Shown piece by piece: positions 1 to 8,965 of a DNA stretch of 64,000 nt. The notes under the pieces were generated by a model. The model saw nothing but the letters and a program-made list of their open reading frames with translations, did not search any database and was not told the DNA's origin. The translations under genes and the position numbers were made by a program. How positions within the stretch are numbered: position 1 is the first letter of the stretch; each line of letters opens with the position of its first letter. Source of the DNA: Candidatus Paralachnospira caecorum (lineage in GTDB: Bacteria; Bacillota; Clostridia; Lachnospirales; Lachnospiraceae); contig CAJFHG010000006.1 in NCBI GenBank assembly GCA_904379015.1, positions 29,022-93,021 of the forward strand. The letters are read 5' to 3'.

Positions 1-266
1 GCGGATTTTCCATCGGCTTTGAGCGGATCATCACCATTCTCATGGAGAAGGGTTTCCAGGTACCCCAGGCGGCGCAGAAAAAAGCCTATCTGGTAGAGAA
101 GAATATGCCGGCTGAAAAGATGGTGGAAGTATTCCGGGAAGCCAAACAGGAGCGGGACGCCGGCATTCAGGTGCTGGTCACCAGCATGAATAAAAATAAA
201 AAATTCCAGAAGGAAAAGCTTCAGGCAGAGGGCTATGAGGAGTTCCGGGAGTTTTTCAACAGATAA
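1..266 (+). CDS. hisS: Histidyl-tRNA synthetase, C-terminal end (partial)
   Basis: The reading frame is open from the first bases of the window (codons from position 3) and ends at the TAA at 266. It begins with GFSIGFERI, which fits class II synthetase motif 3 of HisRS. The following ~75 residues resemble the HisRS anticodon-binding end. The enzyme charges tRNA-His in the cytoplasm. The N-terminal ~340 residues lie outside the window. aspS follows 32 bp downstream, the usual hisS-aspS order in Firmicutes, which supports the call and suggests co-transcription. Confidence 0.8.
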   Translation, partial: GFSIGFERIITILMEKGFQVPQAAQKKAYLVEKNMPAEKMVEVFREAKQERDAGIQVLVTSMNKNKKFQKEKLQAEGYEEFREFFNR

Positions 267-298
267 TCTGATAAAAAAGGATAAGGTGGTAAACAGAC

Positions 299-2062
299 AT
301 GTTTCAGTCAAGGACCCATACGTGTAATGAATTGAGAATCGGACATGTGGGGCAGCAGGTAACGCTGGCGGGCTGGTATGAGAATATGCGCCGGGTCAGC
401 AAAAACCTGGGCTTCCTGATTCTGCGGGATTTTTACGGTGAGACTCAGGTGGTCATCGAGTCGGAGGACATGATGGAGATGATCTCCGGCGTCAACAGGG
501 AATCGACCCTTTCCGTTACAGGCACAGTGCGGGAGCGTTCCAGCAAGAACGCGGCGCTGCCCACCGGCGACATCGAGGTGGTGCCGGAGAAGATCGAAGT
601 TCTCGGAAAATGTTATTACAACGCGCTGCCCTTTGAGATTTCCCGTTCCAAGGAAGCCGATGAGAACGCGAGACTCAAATACCGGTATCTGGATCTGCGC
701 AATCCTGCCGTGAAGGAGAAGATCCTCATGCGTTCCAGGATCGTAGCAGAGCTGCGCCAGAGAATGATGGATCTGGATTTCTATGAGATCACCACGCCGA
801 TCCTGACCTGTTCCTCTCCTGAGGGCGCGCGGGATTATCTGGTGCCCTCCAGAAATCATCCCGGAAAATTTTATGCCCTTCCTCAGGCGCCCCAGCAGTT
901 CAAACAGCTTCTGATGGCGTCAGGATTTGACCGTTATTTTCAGATCGCGCCCTGCTTCAGGGATGAGGATGCCAGAGCGGACCGTTCTCCGGGAGAATTC
1001 TACCAGCTGGATATGGAGATGGCCTTTGCTTCCCAGGAGGATGTGTTTGCGGTGATCGAGCAGGTACTGCCCCCTGTATTTGAAAAATACGGAATTTACA
1101 ACCGGGCTTCCTCGGCTCCATTTACCAGGATCTCCTACCGGGATTCCATGGAGCGGTTCGGTACGGACAAGCCGGACCTGCGTATTAAGCTGGAACTTTC
1201 CGAAGGAACAGAGTGTATGAAGGACTGCGGATTTGAGCCCTTTGACGGGGCGGTGATCAAGACTGTGGTCTGCCCGGACTTCACAGAGAGCCGCAAGGTG
1301 ATCGATAAGATCTGTGCTGATGTGGAAGTGCAGACAGGACGGAAGCTGTACTGGTTCAAAGCCGGTACGGACGGAAGCCTGACCGGGGGAATTTCCAAGT
1401 TCCTGGCAGAGAAGAAGGATCAGGTCATTTCCTCTCTTGGACTGAAGGGCGGAGAGCTGGTGCTGGCAGCAGCAGGCACGAGACAGGAGGCCCAGAAGAC
1501 TGCGGGAGCGGCCAGGAAGATCGTGACTAATTACGCAGAGCGCTATATCGACAGGGAATGCTATGAATTCTGCTGGATCGTGGATTTCCCCATGTATGAG
1601 ATCGGGGAGGAGTCCGGAGCGCTGGAATTCTGCCACAATCCTTTTTCCATGCCTCAGGGCGGCATGAAGAGCCTGCTGGAGCAGGATCCTCTTGAAATTT
1701 ACGCTTATCAGTACGATCTGGTGTGCAACGGGATCGAGCTTTCTTCCGGAGCGGTGCGGAACCACGATCCGGAAATTATGATCAAGGCATTTGAGCTGGT
1801 GGGACTGGGAGAAGAGGATGTGAAGGCCAAGTTCCCCGCCATGTACAACGCGTTCTGCTACGGAGCGCCGCCTCACGCGGGCATTGCGCCCGGCGTGGAC
1901 AGGATGGTCATGCTGCTGGCAGGCGAGGACAGTATTCGTGAGGTCATTCCCTTCCCCATGAACAAGAACGCTCAGGATATCATGATGGGCGCGCCTTCCG
2001 AGGTGAGTCCGAAGCAGCTGGAAGAGGTGCACATCAAGCTGGATCTCAAAGAGAAAGAATAA
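299..2062 (+). CDS. aspS: Aspartyl-tRNA synthetase, bacterial type
   Basis: A 587-residue protein, the normal length for bacterial AspRS. An N-terminal OB-fold anticodon domain (about 1-110) starts with the typical 'RTHTCNELR' opening. The class II catalytic core follows, with motif 2 (FRDEDARADR) near residue 220, an inserted GAD domain (about 300-420), and motif 3 near the end (GIAPGVDRMVMLL). It charges tRNA-Asp in the cytoplasm. The start is the ATG at 299, preceded by AAGGTGG. It follows hisS closely and precedes glyA by 76 bp. No T-box leader fits in the 32 bp upstream. Nothing unusual is visible. Confidence 0.97.
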   Translation: MFQSRTHTCNELRIGHVGQQVTLAGWYENMRRVSKNLGFLILRDFYGETQVVIESEDMMEMISGVNRESTLSVTGTVRERSSKNAALPTGDIEVVPEKIEVLGKCYYNALPFEISRSKEADENARLKYRYLDLRNPAVKEKILMRSRIVAELRQRMMDLDFYEITTPILTCSSPEGARDYLVPSRNHPGKFYALPQAPQQFKQLLMASGFDRYFQIAPCFRDEDARADRSPGEFYQLDMEMAFASQEDVFAVIEQVLPPVFEKYGIYNRASSAPFTRISYRDSMERFGTDKPDLRIKLELSEGTECMKDCGFEPFDGAVIKTVVCPDFTESRKVIDKICADVEVQTGRKLYWFKAGTDGSLTGGISKFLAEKKDQVISSLGLKGGELVLAAAGTRQEAQKTAGAARKIVTNYAERYIDRECYEFCWIVDFPMYEIGEESGALEFCHNPFSMPQGGMKSLLEQDPLEIYAYQYDLVCNGIELSSGAVRNHDPEIMIKAFELVGLGEEDVKAKFPAMYNAFCYGAPPHAGIAPGVDRMVMLLAGEDSIREVIPFPMNKNAQDIMMGAPSEVSPKQLEEVHIKLDLKEKE

Positions 2063-2138
2063 GCCGGAGCTGTGCGGCAGACAGCCATGTGGAAAGTAAA
2101 TCAATCATTCATCTATACATTTTACAGGAGGAAAAGCA

Positions 2139-3380
2139 ATGTATTCATTTGAAGAAGTATCTTCCTACGATCCGGAAATTGCCCAGGCGATTCAGGATGA
2201 GCTGGGAAGGCAGAGAAGCCATCTGGAGCTGATTGCTTCCGAAAACCTGGTGAGCAAGGCTGTGATGGCGGCCATGGGAAGTGTGCTGACCAACAAATAC
2301 GCGGAAGGATATCCGGGCAAGCGTTACTATGGCGGCTGCGAATACGTGGATGTGGTCGAGACACTGGCTCAGGAGAGAGCGAAAAAGCTGTTCGGCTGTG
2401 AGTATGTGAATGTGCAGCCCCATTCCGGTGCCCAGGCTAATATGGCGGTGTTCTTCGCGATGCTGAAGCCGGGTGATACGGTGATGGGCATGAATCTGGC
2501 CCACGGCGGCCATCTGACCCACGGAAGCCCCGTGAACATGTCCGGCGCCTATTTCCATGTGGTTCCCTACGGCGTGACGGATGAGGGCATCATCGATTAT
2601 GAAGCGGTGAGGAGAATCGCCCATGAGTGCAAGCCGAAGCTGATCGTGGCCGGCGCCAGCGCCTATGCGAGAGAGATCGATTTTAAGAAATTCCGCGAGA
2701 TCGCCGATGAAGTAGGCGCGTATCTGATGGTAGATATGGCCCACATCGCCGGACTGGTGGCAGCCGGTCTTCATATGAGCCCCATTCCCTATGCTCATGT
2801 GACCACCACCACCACGCACAAGACCCTGCGCGGGCCGAGAGGCGGCATGATCCTGTCCAGCAATGAGATGCAGGAAAAATTCAATTTCAATAAGGCAGTA
2901 TTCCCCGGCATCCAGGGCGGTCCCCTGATGCATGTGATCGCGGCGAAGGCCGTATGCTTCAAGGAAGCACTGGAGCCCAGCTTCAAGACTTATATGGCGC
3001 AGACCAAGACCAATGCGGCGAAGCTGGCGAAAGAGCTGATCGCCAGAGGGTTCGACATTGTGTCCGGCGGCACGGACAACCACCTGATGCTGGTGGATCT
3101 GCGTCCTGTAGGCGTGACCGGAAAGGCGGCGGAGAAACTGCTTGATGCGGCGAATATCACCTGCAACAAGAACTCGATTCCCAATGATCCGGAGAAGCCC
3201 TTCGTGACCAGCGGAATCCGTCTGGGTGCCCAGGCTGTCACCAGCCGCGGCCTTGGAGAAGCAGATATGGAAGTGATCGCGGAGGCGATCCGTCTGGTGA
3301 TCACACAGGACGCTGCCAATACAGAAAAAGCAAGGGCCATGGTTAAGGAACTGACCGACAAATATCCTCTTTATGAGTAA
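2139..3380 (+). CDS. glyA: Serine hydroxymethyltransferase
   Basis: A 413-residue PLP enzyme that interconverts serine and glycine and supplies 5,10-methylene-tetrahydrofolate. Family hallmarks are visible: the N-terminal LIASENLVS segment, [23 protein letters not shown], and the PLP-lysine region [14 protein letters not shown] near residue 225. The C-terminal domain ends normally. The start is preceded by an AGGAGG site (ACAGGAGGAAAAGCA). It probably shares the tRNA-synthetase transcript or sits just after it. A terminator-like hairpin lies about 30 bp after the stop. Confidence 0.97.
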   Translation: MYSFEEVSSYDPEIAQAIQDELGRQRSHLELIASENLVSKAVMAAMGSVLTNKYAEGYPGKRYYGGCEYVDVVETLAQERAKKLFGCEYVNVQPHSGAQANMAVFFAMLKPGDTVMGMNLAHGGHLTHGSPVNMSGAYFHVVPYGVTDEGIIDYEAVRRIAHECKPKLIVAGASAYAREIDFKKFREIADEVGAYLMVDMAHIAGLVAAGLHMSPIPYAHVTTTTTHKTLRGPRGGMILSSNEMQEKFNFNKAVFPGIQGGPLMHVIAAKAVCFKEALEPSFKTYMAQTKTNAAKLAKELIARGFDIVSGGTDNHLMLVDLRPVGVTGKAAEKLLDAANITCNKNSIPNDPEKPFVTSGIRLGAQAVTSRGLGEADMEVIAEAIRLVITQDAANTEKARAMVKELTDKYPLYE

Positions 3381-3408
3381 AAGCGGTTCTCCCGCGGAAA
3401 TAGAGAAC

Positions 3409-3450
3409 AGAGGACGTCTGGCTGGAAACAGCCAAAGGACGTCCTCTATT
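3409..3450 (+). terminator. Terminator-like hairpin after glyA
   Basis: AGAGGACGT pairs with ACGTCCTCT across a 21-nt loop that contains a second small stem (TGGCTG/CAGCCA). The tail (ATTCATGTTT) is only moderately T-rich. The position shortly after the glyA stop supports a termination role. Confidence 0.6.
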
Positions 3451-3475
3451 CATGTTTCATAGGAAACTGCGTTCC

Positions 3476-3830
3476 CTGTGAAACAAAAATGCTCCGCAGA
3501 ATCGCATTGCGGCGGAGTGGAATATATCGCTGAAGCGATCCGCCGCAGGCGGAGAATCCTGCAAAGCAGGATTCTTTTTATATATTAAGCATTTTGGTGT
3601 TTGGGAGCTGTGATCAGGTACTGCGTAAGCTTCATCGTGTCCCTTGGATCAGAGAAGCTGATCTGCAGGCCGCTGCTTCCGGGATTCATGATCCTCAGAA
3701 GCTGATTCATCCTCCTTCCGCTTTGTAAAGAAATCTGCGGCGCCTGCAGATGATTGCATGAATACTTTCTACATGATATGATTATATCACCCTGAAATTA
3801 AAATATATAGGTGAAAAAACGCAGATTTAT
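3476..3830. other. Gene-poor interval with clustered short hairpins
   Basis: Between glyA and the AraC gene I see no convincing gene. The first ~100 bases are a chain of short inverted repeats (CCGCAGAATCGCATTGCGG, ATCGCTGAAGCGAT, a GAATCCTGC/GCAGGATTC stem) that looks like an intergenic repeat unit. The remainder holds one doubtful minus-strand reading frame of 41 codons (about 3714 down to 3589, starting MNQLLRIMNPGSS), whose ATG directly abuts an AGGAGG. That spacing is too short for a normal ribosome site. Confidence 0.35.
3554..3583 (+). terminator. Intrinsic terminator
   Basis: A perfect 9-bp stem GAATCCTGC/GCAGGATTC with a 3-nt AAA loop is followed by TTTTTATATATT. It would stop plus-strand transcription that passes the weaker glyA hairpin. 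Confidence 0.7.
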
Positions 3831-3896
3831 ATGATAAAACCTTCAAAAGAAGGATGCCTGATACAACATTTTCTGTATGGGAAGGAGAGAAGAGGA

Positions 3897-4799
3897 ATGG
3901 CACGCAGCCTGGGAGGCAATACCGTTACAGACCGGCACGGGCGGGAACTCATCGCGCATGGTTCGGTCCAATTTCCTGTGGCCTGTTATGAAAACGATAT
4001 GTCGGAAAAAACTGTACCATGGCACTGGCATGATGACTGGGAAGTCATAGCGGTGGAAAAGGGCGCGGCCATGTTCGCGGCGGGCTCTGACCGTTATGTG
4101 ATCAGGGAAGGGCAGGGGCTGTTTATCAACGGCGGTGTTCTTCACGGTATATGGGACATGGAAAATTCCGGCTGCCGGTTCATTTCAATCGTTTATCATC
4201 CCCGCCTTGTGGGCGGGAGCGCCGACAGTATTTTCTGGCAGAGATATGTGCAGCCGATTCTTTCGGACGCGGGACTCCGGGGAATCTGTCTGAATGGCGA
4301 TGAGAGCTGGCACGGAGCCGCGCTCCGCCATATCAGGACCGCATGGCTGGCAGTGGCGGATGAATGGGAGGCATATGAGCTGGAGGCGCGGGACGCTCTC
4401 TCCCGGCTGCTGTTCCTGATCCTGAAGAACCGTCCTGTAAAAGCGCGCGGTCCTTCCAGAAAGGAACAGAGAAGCGCGGAAAGAATCAAGGATATGCTGA
4501 ATTATATCCAGGCGCATTACAGTGAAGAGCTGAATGTCCGGCAGATCGCAGAGAGCGGTATGGTCAGCGAAAGTGAATGCCTGCGATGTTTCCATCAGGT
4601 GATCAGTACGACGCCGCTTCAGTACGTCAGGCAGTTCCGGCTGCAGAAGGCCGCGGAGTTTTTGGAGAAAACAGACAGGACTGTGGGGGAAGTCGGTGCG
4701 GAATGCGGATTTCCGGATACCAGCTATTTTATCAAGAGCTTCCGGAGATGGAAAGGATGCACGCCGGGAGAATACAGAAGACAGAGCAGAAAAACATGA
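3897..4799 (+). CDS. AraC-family transcriptional regulator with cupin sensor
   Basis: A 300-residue regulator. The N-terminal half is a cupin-like fold with the metal/ligand-type motif WHWHDDWE near residue 41 and a second histidine in GGVLHGIWD. The C-terminal ~100 residues carry the two AraC helix-turn-helices (NVRQIAESGMVSESECLRCF and VGEVGAECGFPDTSYFIKSF). I chose the ATG at 3897 because GAAGGAGAGAAGAGG precedes it; an in-frame ATG at 3831 lacks a ribosome site. The ligand and target genes are unknown. It stands alone, with a gene-poor gap upstream and its own downstream neighbour driven from a separate promoter. Confidence 0.85.
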   Translation: MARSLGGNTVTDRHGRELIAHGSVQFPVACYENDMSEKTVPWHWHDDWEVIAVEKGAAMFAAGSDRYVIREGQGLFINGGVLHGIWDMENSGCRFISIVYHPRLVGGSADSIFWQRYVQPILSDAGLRGICLNGDESWHGAALRHIRTAWLAVADEWEAYELEARDALSRLLFLILKNRPVKARGPSRKEQRSAERIKDMLNYIQAHYSEELNVRQIAESGMVSESECLRCFHQVISTTPLQYVRQFRLQKAAEFLEKTDRTVGEVGAECGFPDTSYFIKSFRRWKGCTPGEYRRQSRKT

Positions 4800-4840
4800 A
4801 CGGAGATGTCTTAAGGTTTTTTGAATTTTGCGCGGGGCGG

Positions 4841-4870
4841 TTGACAATGACATTGGCCAGTCGCTATAAT
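4841..4870 (+). promoter_or_regulatory. Sigma-A promoter of the acidic-tail protein gene
   Basis: Consensus TTGACA at 4841-4846 and consensus TATAAT at 4865-4870, separated by 18 bp. The start codon of the next gene lies 76 bp after the -10 box. Confidence 0.8.
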
Positions 4871-4946
4871 TAAGAAATGGAATTATGGATGACGTAAGAG
4901 CGGACGGTATCTCTGCCGTTCAGCAGATATGAGGAGATAATCGGAC

Positions 4947-6647
4947 ATGAAAAAACAGACGAAACGCTTTGTTTCAGCTTTGCTTATATGCTGTATGATG
5001 ATACTGGGCCTCGGCATGGTCTGCCAGGCGACGGGCGGGACTTCAGACGCGACGCTGGCGTCTCTGGAGATTTCTCCCGGAACCCTGACGCCGGAGTTTT
5101 CGCCGGATGTTTATGAATACAGTGTGGAGGTAGACGCAGACTGCGACCGGATTCTGGTAAACGGAGAGACCACGGACAGCGGAGCGAAGATGGTGATCGC
5201 GGGAAATTCCGGGCTGCGCCAGGGAACCAACACGGTGATCATCAATGTAACGGCTGCCGACGGAGTTACCACTGCCCGGTATACGCTGAATGTGGTGAGA
5301 GGCGCCGGCAGTTCCAGTACAGAGAGTACGGCGGCGGAAGGTACCGGCCAGAACGGGGAATCCCAGGACGCGGGCACAGCCTCTGCCGGGACGGTCGTGA
5401 CGGCATCGAAGACGATCACGCTGTCAGAGCCGGACGCCTCCGCGGTGCCGGAGGGCTTTACAGAAAGCTCCATTACGGTCAGCGGCCAGACGGTGAAAGC
5501 ATGGAGATTTCCTTCTGCGTATGATATAGAGGGATTTTATCTGATCTACGGCACGGATGAAGCGGGCCAGACCGCATTTTATATTTATGACGAGAGAAAC
5601 GCGTCGGTGATCCTTGCTCCGGAGGGAGTGCTCTCCATGGGACAGGAAAGTCTGATCTCACAGACACAGCTGACGGATTCCCAGGAAAATTATCAGAGTC
5701 AGCTGAGGACCCGGATGCTGGTGATCATGATCCTGGCGGTCCTTTGCTTTGTTCTTCTGATCGCGCTCACGGCAGTGGCGACAAGGAGAAAGCATGGTCA
5801 GGAGACCCGCGGCGGAAAAGAGATCCGCTCCGGAAGAAACCGCGGATATGACAGAGCTGCGGATGGAAAACCTGTATATCGTGATTCAGAGGAAGACGAT
5901 GACCAGCCCCTCTATGAGGAAGATGAAGAAGACGGATATGAAGACAGCGGATCCTATGAGGACAGCGGATCCTATGAAGATGACGGGGATGATCCGTTTT
6001 ACGAAGCGGAGCCGGACGACGGTCCGGATCGGTACGAGGGCGGCGTGACAGAGGAACTGCCCCTGCCGTCAGAGAAAGCTGATTATATGCCGGAGGACGA
6101 CGAGGATCTGGATATGTTTGATCTGGATGAGGAGGAAACCGTTCCGGAGGAAGCAATTCCGGCAGAAGTTCCGGAGAACCCCGTCTTCGGTACGGACGGA
6201 GCACCGGAGACAGAAACATATGGAGTCTCTGATCTGGAGGATCTGGACCTTGACCTGGATCTTGATCTGGATGATGAGCCGGTGACGGATCATGGAGCTG
6301 CCGGGGTTCCGGAAGATGATTTTGAATTTACAGTTCCGTCGCTGGAAGAGATGTCAGAGGAAAGCCGGCCGGAGGAAAATGGTGAAGACGAAGACGACGA
6401 TCTGGATGCGGATTTTGATCTGCTGGAGGCGCTTTTGTCAGATTCTGTCCGGACTGAGAAGCCGGAAGGAGCTGACAGCATTGTAAACCGTGCCGCCCGG
6501 AAAGCCGGGCGAAGCCGGACAGAAGAGGCTTCCGGCACGGCAAAGCCGGCCAGAAGGATCCTGAAGGCTGACGGGCCGGAACAAACAGAGCCTGAGAAGC
6601 CGGATCATGATGATGATGATGACGATCTGGAATTCCTGGATCTGTAA
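4947..6647 (+). CDS. Exported membrane-anchored protein with cadherin-like domain and long acidic tail
   Basis: A 566-residue protein of unknown role. A signal peptide (about 1-29) is followed by a cadherin-like beta-sandwich (about 36-115, ending ARYTLNVVRG), a Ser/Thr/Gly linker, a second folded segment (about 155-240) and one transmembrane helix (about 256-278) closed by ATRRKHG. The last ~285 residues should be cytoplasmic if topology follows the positive-inside rule. They are extremely acidic, with repeats such as EDSGSYEDSGSY and a run of LDLDLDLDL, ending in DHDDDDDDLEFLDL. The tail looks disordered. The start has GAGGAG upstream, and the gene has its own consensus promoter. Confidence 0.75.
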   Translation: MKKQTKRFVSALLICCMMILGLGMVCQATGGTSDATLASLEISPGTLTPEFSPDVYEYSVEVDADCDRILVNGETTDSGAKMVIAGNSGLRQGTNTVIINVTAADGVTTARYTLNVVRGAGSSSTESTAAEGTGQNGESQDAGTASAGTVVTASKTITLSEPDASAVPEGFTESSITVSGQTVKAWRFPSAYDIEGFYLIYGTDEAGQTAFYIYDERNASVILAPEGVLSMGQESLISQTQLTDSQENYQSQLRTRMLVIMILAVLCFVLLIALTAVATRRKHGQETRGGKEIRSGRNRGYDRAADGKPVYRDSEEDDDQPLYEEDEEDGYEDSGSYEDSGSYEDDGDDPFYEAEPDDGPDRYEGGVTEELPLPSEKADYMPEDDEDLDMFDLDEEETVPEEAIPAEVPENPVFGTDGAPETETYGVSDLEDLDLDLDLDLDDEPVTDHGAAGVPEDDFEFTVPSLEEMSEESRPEENGEDEDDDLDADFDLLEALLSDSVRTEKPEGADSIVNRAARKAGRSRTEEASGTAKPARRILKADGPEQTEPEKPDHDDDDDDLEFLDL

Positions 6648-6726
6648 GCGGACACAGATGAAATGAAAACAGGCGGAGCAGCTGCGGGCAGTTTGATTCC
6701 CGGGGCCGCGCCGCCTGAAATAATGT

Positions 6727-6755
6727 TTGACAAACGGACAGAGCAGTGCTACAAT
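6727..6755 (+). promoter_or_regulatory. Sigma-A promoter of the aldolase gene
   Basis: TTGACA at 6727-6732 and TACAAT at 6750-6755 with a 17-bp spacer. The imperfect dyad TAACACGCGTTA lies a few bases downstream and could be an operator, but no other copy was found in the window. Confidence 0.7.
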
Positions 6756-6811
6756 AAATACGCTAACACGCGTTAAAGCGCTAAAGTAATCAGAATAAGG
6801 AGACAGGACAA

Positions 6812-7789
6812 ATGACATCACGAAAAGGAAATTTGATGATGGTCAGAGACGACATCAAGGTAGTGGACGCGACCATCAGAGACGGCGGACTTTGCAACAA
6901 TTTTGAATTCACGGACGAGTTTGTGACAGAGCTTTATAAGACCAATATCAAAAGCGGCGTGGATTATATGGAATTCGGCTATAAAGCGAGCAAGGAGCTG
7001 TTTGATGTCAAGGCATATGGAAAATGGAAGTTCTGTGATGAGGGGGATATCCGGGCGATTGTAGGCGATAATATTTCGGACATGAAAATTTCTGTAATGG
7101 CCGACGTGGGCCGGTGCGATTTCAGAAAGGATTTTCTTCCGAAGGAGGAAAGCGTGATCGATATGGTCCGTGTCGCCTGCTATATCAATCAGATGCCGGC
7201 GGCGATCGAGATGGTGGAGTACCTTCATGACCTGGGCTATGAGACCTGCTGCAACATTATGGCAGTTTCCCAGTCCGGTTCCGACCAGCTGGAAGAGGCG
7301 CTGGCCATGCTGGCAGATTCCAGTGTGGACGTGATCTACCTGGTGGACAGCTATGGTTCCCTCTATCCGGAAAATGCTTCGGATATGGCGATGAAATACC
7401 TTGCTGTGGCGGAAAAAGCAGGGAAGAAAGTGGGATTCCACGGCCATAACAATCAGAACCTGGCCTTTGCCAATACCATTGAGGTCCTTTCCTACGGCGT
7501 CTCCTATCTGGACGCGACGGCGCAGGGCATGGGAAGGGGCGCCGGGAACTGCGCGATGGAGCTGCTGCTTGGTTTTCTCAAGAATCCCAAATATAATCTG
7601 TACAGCCTGCTGACCTTTATCGAGAAATACATGCTTCCCCTGAAAAAAGCAGGCGTGATGTGGGGATACGATCTTCAGTACATGTTTACGGGACAGCTGA
7701 ACCGCCATCCCCGCGAGGCAATTGCGTTTACAGAAGAAAAGCGCAGTGATTACTGCGAATTTTATAAGTCTATGCTCGACAATTTCTGA
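6812..7789 (+). CDS. HMGL-type aldolase catalytic domain protein
   Basis: A 325-residue TIM-barrel enzyme of the HMG-CoA lyase / homocitrate synthase / 4-hydroxy-2-oxovalerate aldolase superfamily. Visible signatures are the N-terminal catalytic stretch VVDATIRDGG, MADVGR in the middle, YLVDSYGS, and the metal-binding HGHNN near residue 213. It ends with the DATAQGMGRGAGN segment seen in oxovalerate-type aldolases. The substrate cannot be told from sequence, and no partner dehydrogenase is nearby, so a meta-cleavage role is not supported. The ATG at 6812 has AAGGAGA upstream. It is transcribed alone and followed by a terminator. Confidence 0.8.
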   Translation: MTSRKGNLMMVRDDIKVVDATIRDGGLCNNFEFTDEFVTELYKTNIKSGVDYMEFGYKASKELFDVKAYGKWKFCDEGDIRAIVGDNISDMKISVMADVGRCDFRKDFLPKEESVIDMVRVACYINQMPAAIEMVEYLHDLGYETCCNIMAVSQSGSDQLEEALAMLADSSVDVIYLVDSYGSLYPENASDMAMKYLAVAEKAGKKVGFHGHNNQNLAFANTIEVLSYGVSYLDATAQGMGRGAGNCAMELLLGFLKNPKYNLYSLLTFIEKYMLPLKKAGVMWGYDLQYMFTGQLNRHPREAIAFTEEKRSDYCEFYKSMLDNF

Positions 7790-7867
7790 AGGGGAGACCC
7801 GGCAGAGGAGGAACCGGGCTGCGGCTGGGCTGCGCTTCTGACCGGATAAAGAAAACGCGGCGTATCA

Positions 7868-7913
7868 AGGGCCTTTATGGAAAGGGAAACCTGGATGTAA
7901 AGGCTCTTTTTCT
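7868..7913 (+). terminator. Intrinsic terminator after the aldolase gene
   Basis: AGGGCCTTTA pairs with TAAAGGCTCT (one mismatch) around a 20-nt loop, followed by TTTTTCTG. It separates the aldolase gene from the quality-control operon. Confidence 0.75.
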
Positions 7914-7935
7914 GTGGGACTCCAGATCCTGCCAC

Positions 7936-7964
7936 TTGCATTACAGAGAAAACTGTGCTATTAT
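7936..7964 (+). promoter_or_regulatory. Promoter of the GntR-mcsA-mcsB-clpC operon
   Basis: TTGCAT (7936-7941) and TATTAT (7959-7964) are separated by 17 bp, 40 bp before the GntR start. No direct repeat resembling a CtsR heptad box (GGTCAAA type) and no CIRCE inverted repeat is visible here. Confidence 0.65.
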
Positions 7965-7972
7965 ACGTATAA
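7961..7972. promoter_or_regulatory. Perfect 12-bp palindrome overlapping the -10 box
   Basis: TTATACGTATAA is a perfect palindrome that starts inside the -10 element of the clpC-operon promoter. The first gene of the operon encodes a GntR-type repressor, so an autoregulatory operator is the simplest reading. That link is inferred. Confidence 0.5.
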
Positions 7973-8003
7973 CAAATATAACGAAAGAAGCCGGGTGAAG
8001 AAA

Positions 8004-8402
8004 ATGATAGTGAAAATAGATTTTAACAGTGATGAAGCGCTGTATATGCAGCTGAGAAATCAGATTATCATTGGCATCGCCACAGATACGATCAGAGAAG
8101 GAGATGTCCTTCCTTCCGTCAGAAGTCTGGCAGACACCATTGGAATTAATATGCATACGGTAAATAAAGCGTATACGGTCCTCAGGCAGGAGGGGTTTGT
8201 CAAGCTGGACCGCCGGCGCGGGGCTGTGATCGCCGTTGATTTTGACAAGATGCGGGCAATGGAAGAACTGATGTCAGATATGAAAGTGATTCTCGCGAAG
8301 GCAGCGTGCAAAAATATCAGCCGCAAAGAGATCTATGATCTGGTAGATACGGTAATGGATCAGTTTGGCTGCCCGGAAAAAGAGCAGGATTGGGAGGATT
8401 GA
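8004..8402 (+). CDS. GntR-family (YtrA-like) transcriptional regulator, in the ctsR position
   Basis: A 132-residue protein with a winged helix typical of the short YtrA subgroup: an N-terminal ALYMQLRNQIIIGIA helix, then LPSVRSLADTIGINMHTVNKAY, and a short all-helical tail without a ligand domain. It is the first gene of the mcsA-mcsB-clpC operon, where Firmicutes normally carry ctsR. It ends 2 bp before mcsA. The start could also be the GTG at 7995 (VKKM...), which has AAAGAAG five bases upstream. YtrA regulators usually control ABC transporters, so this context is unusual. A perfect palindrome sits in its promoter. Confidence 0.85.
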   Translation: MIVKIDFNSDEALYMQLRNQIIIGIATDTIREGDVLPSVRSLADTIGINMHTVNKAYTVLRQEGFVKLDRRRGAVIAVDFDKMRAMEELMSDMKVILAKAACKNISRKEIYDLVDTVMDQFGCPEKEQDWED

Positions 8403-8404
8403 CC

Positions 8405-8965
8405 ATGTTATGTGAAAAGTGTAAGATGAGAGAGGCCAATATCCGGTATACAGAAGTGGTGGGCGGTGTGAAAACAGAGCATAATCTCTGCAGCCACTGC
8501 GCCAAGGAAATGGATTTTGGACATTATACAGCAATGTTTGATACAGATTATCCCATAGGAAAGCTTCTGTCCGATCTGTTCGGACTGGATATGGAGCAGG
8601 GAGACAGTGACGACCAGGCTTTGAATCAGGTGGTGTGCCCCACCTGTCATACAGCCTACAGTGATTTCGTGAGGGACAGCAGATTCGGATGTCCGGACTG
8701 CTACAGGGTCTTTGACCTGCTGATGAGCGAAAATATCAAAAAAATTCAGGGAAGCGATACCCATACCGGGAAGCATCCTCTGTACGTCCATGGAGAAGAC
8801 GGAATCAGAGGGGAAGCGGACCGGGGATCCGCGGCGCCGGCCGATTCCCTCGCGCTGCTTCAGTCGAAGCTCAGAGAAGCGGTCGAGGAAGAAGAGTATG
8901 AGCTGGCGGCCAAATACAGAGACGAGATTAAAGAATTGAAGGAAAGGATGAACGCAGATGCTTAA
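8405..8965 (+). CDS. mcsA: McsA, zinc-finger activator of McsB / UVR-domain protein
   Basis: A 186-residue protein with four CxxC-type pairs: CEKC, CSHC, CPTC and CPDC, the zinc-binding pattern of McsA. A C-terminal UVR helix pair (QSKLREAVEEEEYELAAKYRDEI region) follows. McsA binds and activates the arginine kinase McsB in the Clp stress pathway. The ATG at 8405 is used because GGGAGG lies upstream inside the end of the regulator gene. It overlaps mcsB by 8 bp, indicating translational coupling. Confidence 0.93.
   Translation: MLCEKCKMREANIRYTEVVGGVKTEHNLCSHCAKEMDFGHYTAMFDTDYPIGKLLSDLFGLDMEQGDSDDQALNQVVCPTCHTAYSDFVRDSRFGCPDCYRVFDLLMSENIKKIQGSDTHTGKHPLYVHGEDGIRGEADRGSAAPADSLALLQSKLREAVEEEEYELAAKYRDEIKELKERMNADA

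Noticed and set aside
267..298. T-box or other riboswitch before aspS or glyA
   Set aside because: The gaps are too short (32 and 76 bp) and lack the T-box core and a terminator/antiterminator pair.
920..2104. Long minus-strand frames opposite aspS (and similarly 34629-36080 opposite hemD/hemB)
   Set aside because: These are shadows of conserved housekeeping genes; no motif or start signal supports them.
6670..6717. CAGGCGG/CCGCCTG stem after the acidic-tail gene as a terminator
   Set aside because: The loop is long (34 nt) and no T run follows; too weak to list as a feature.
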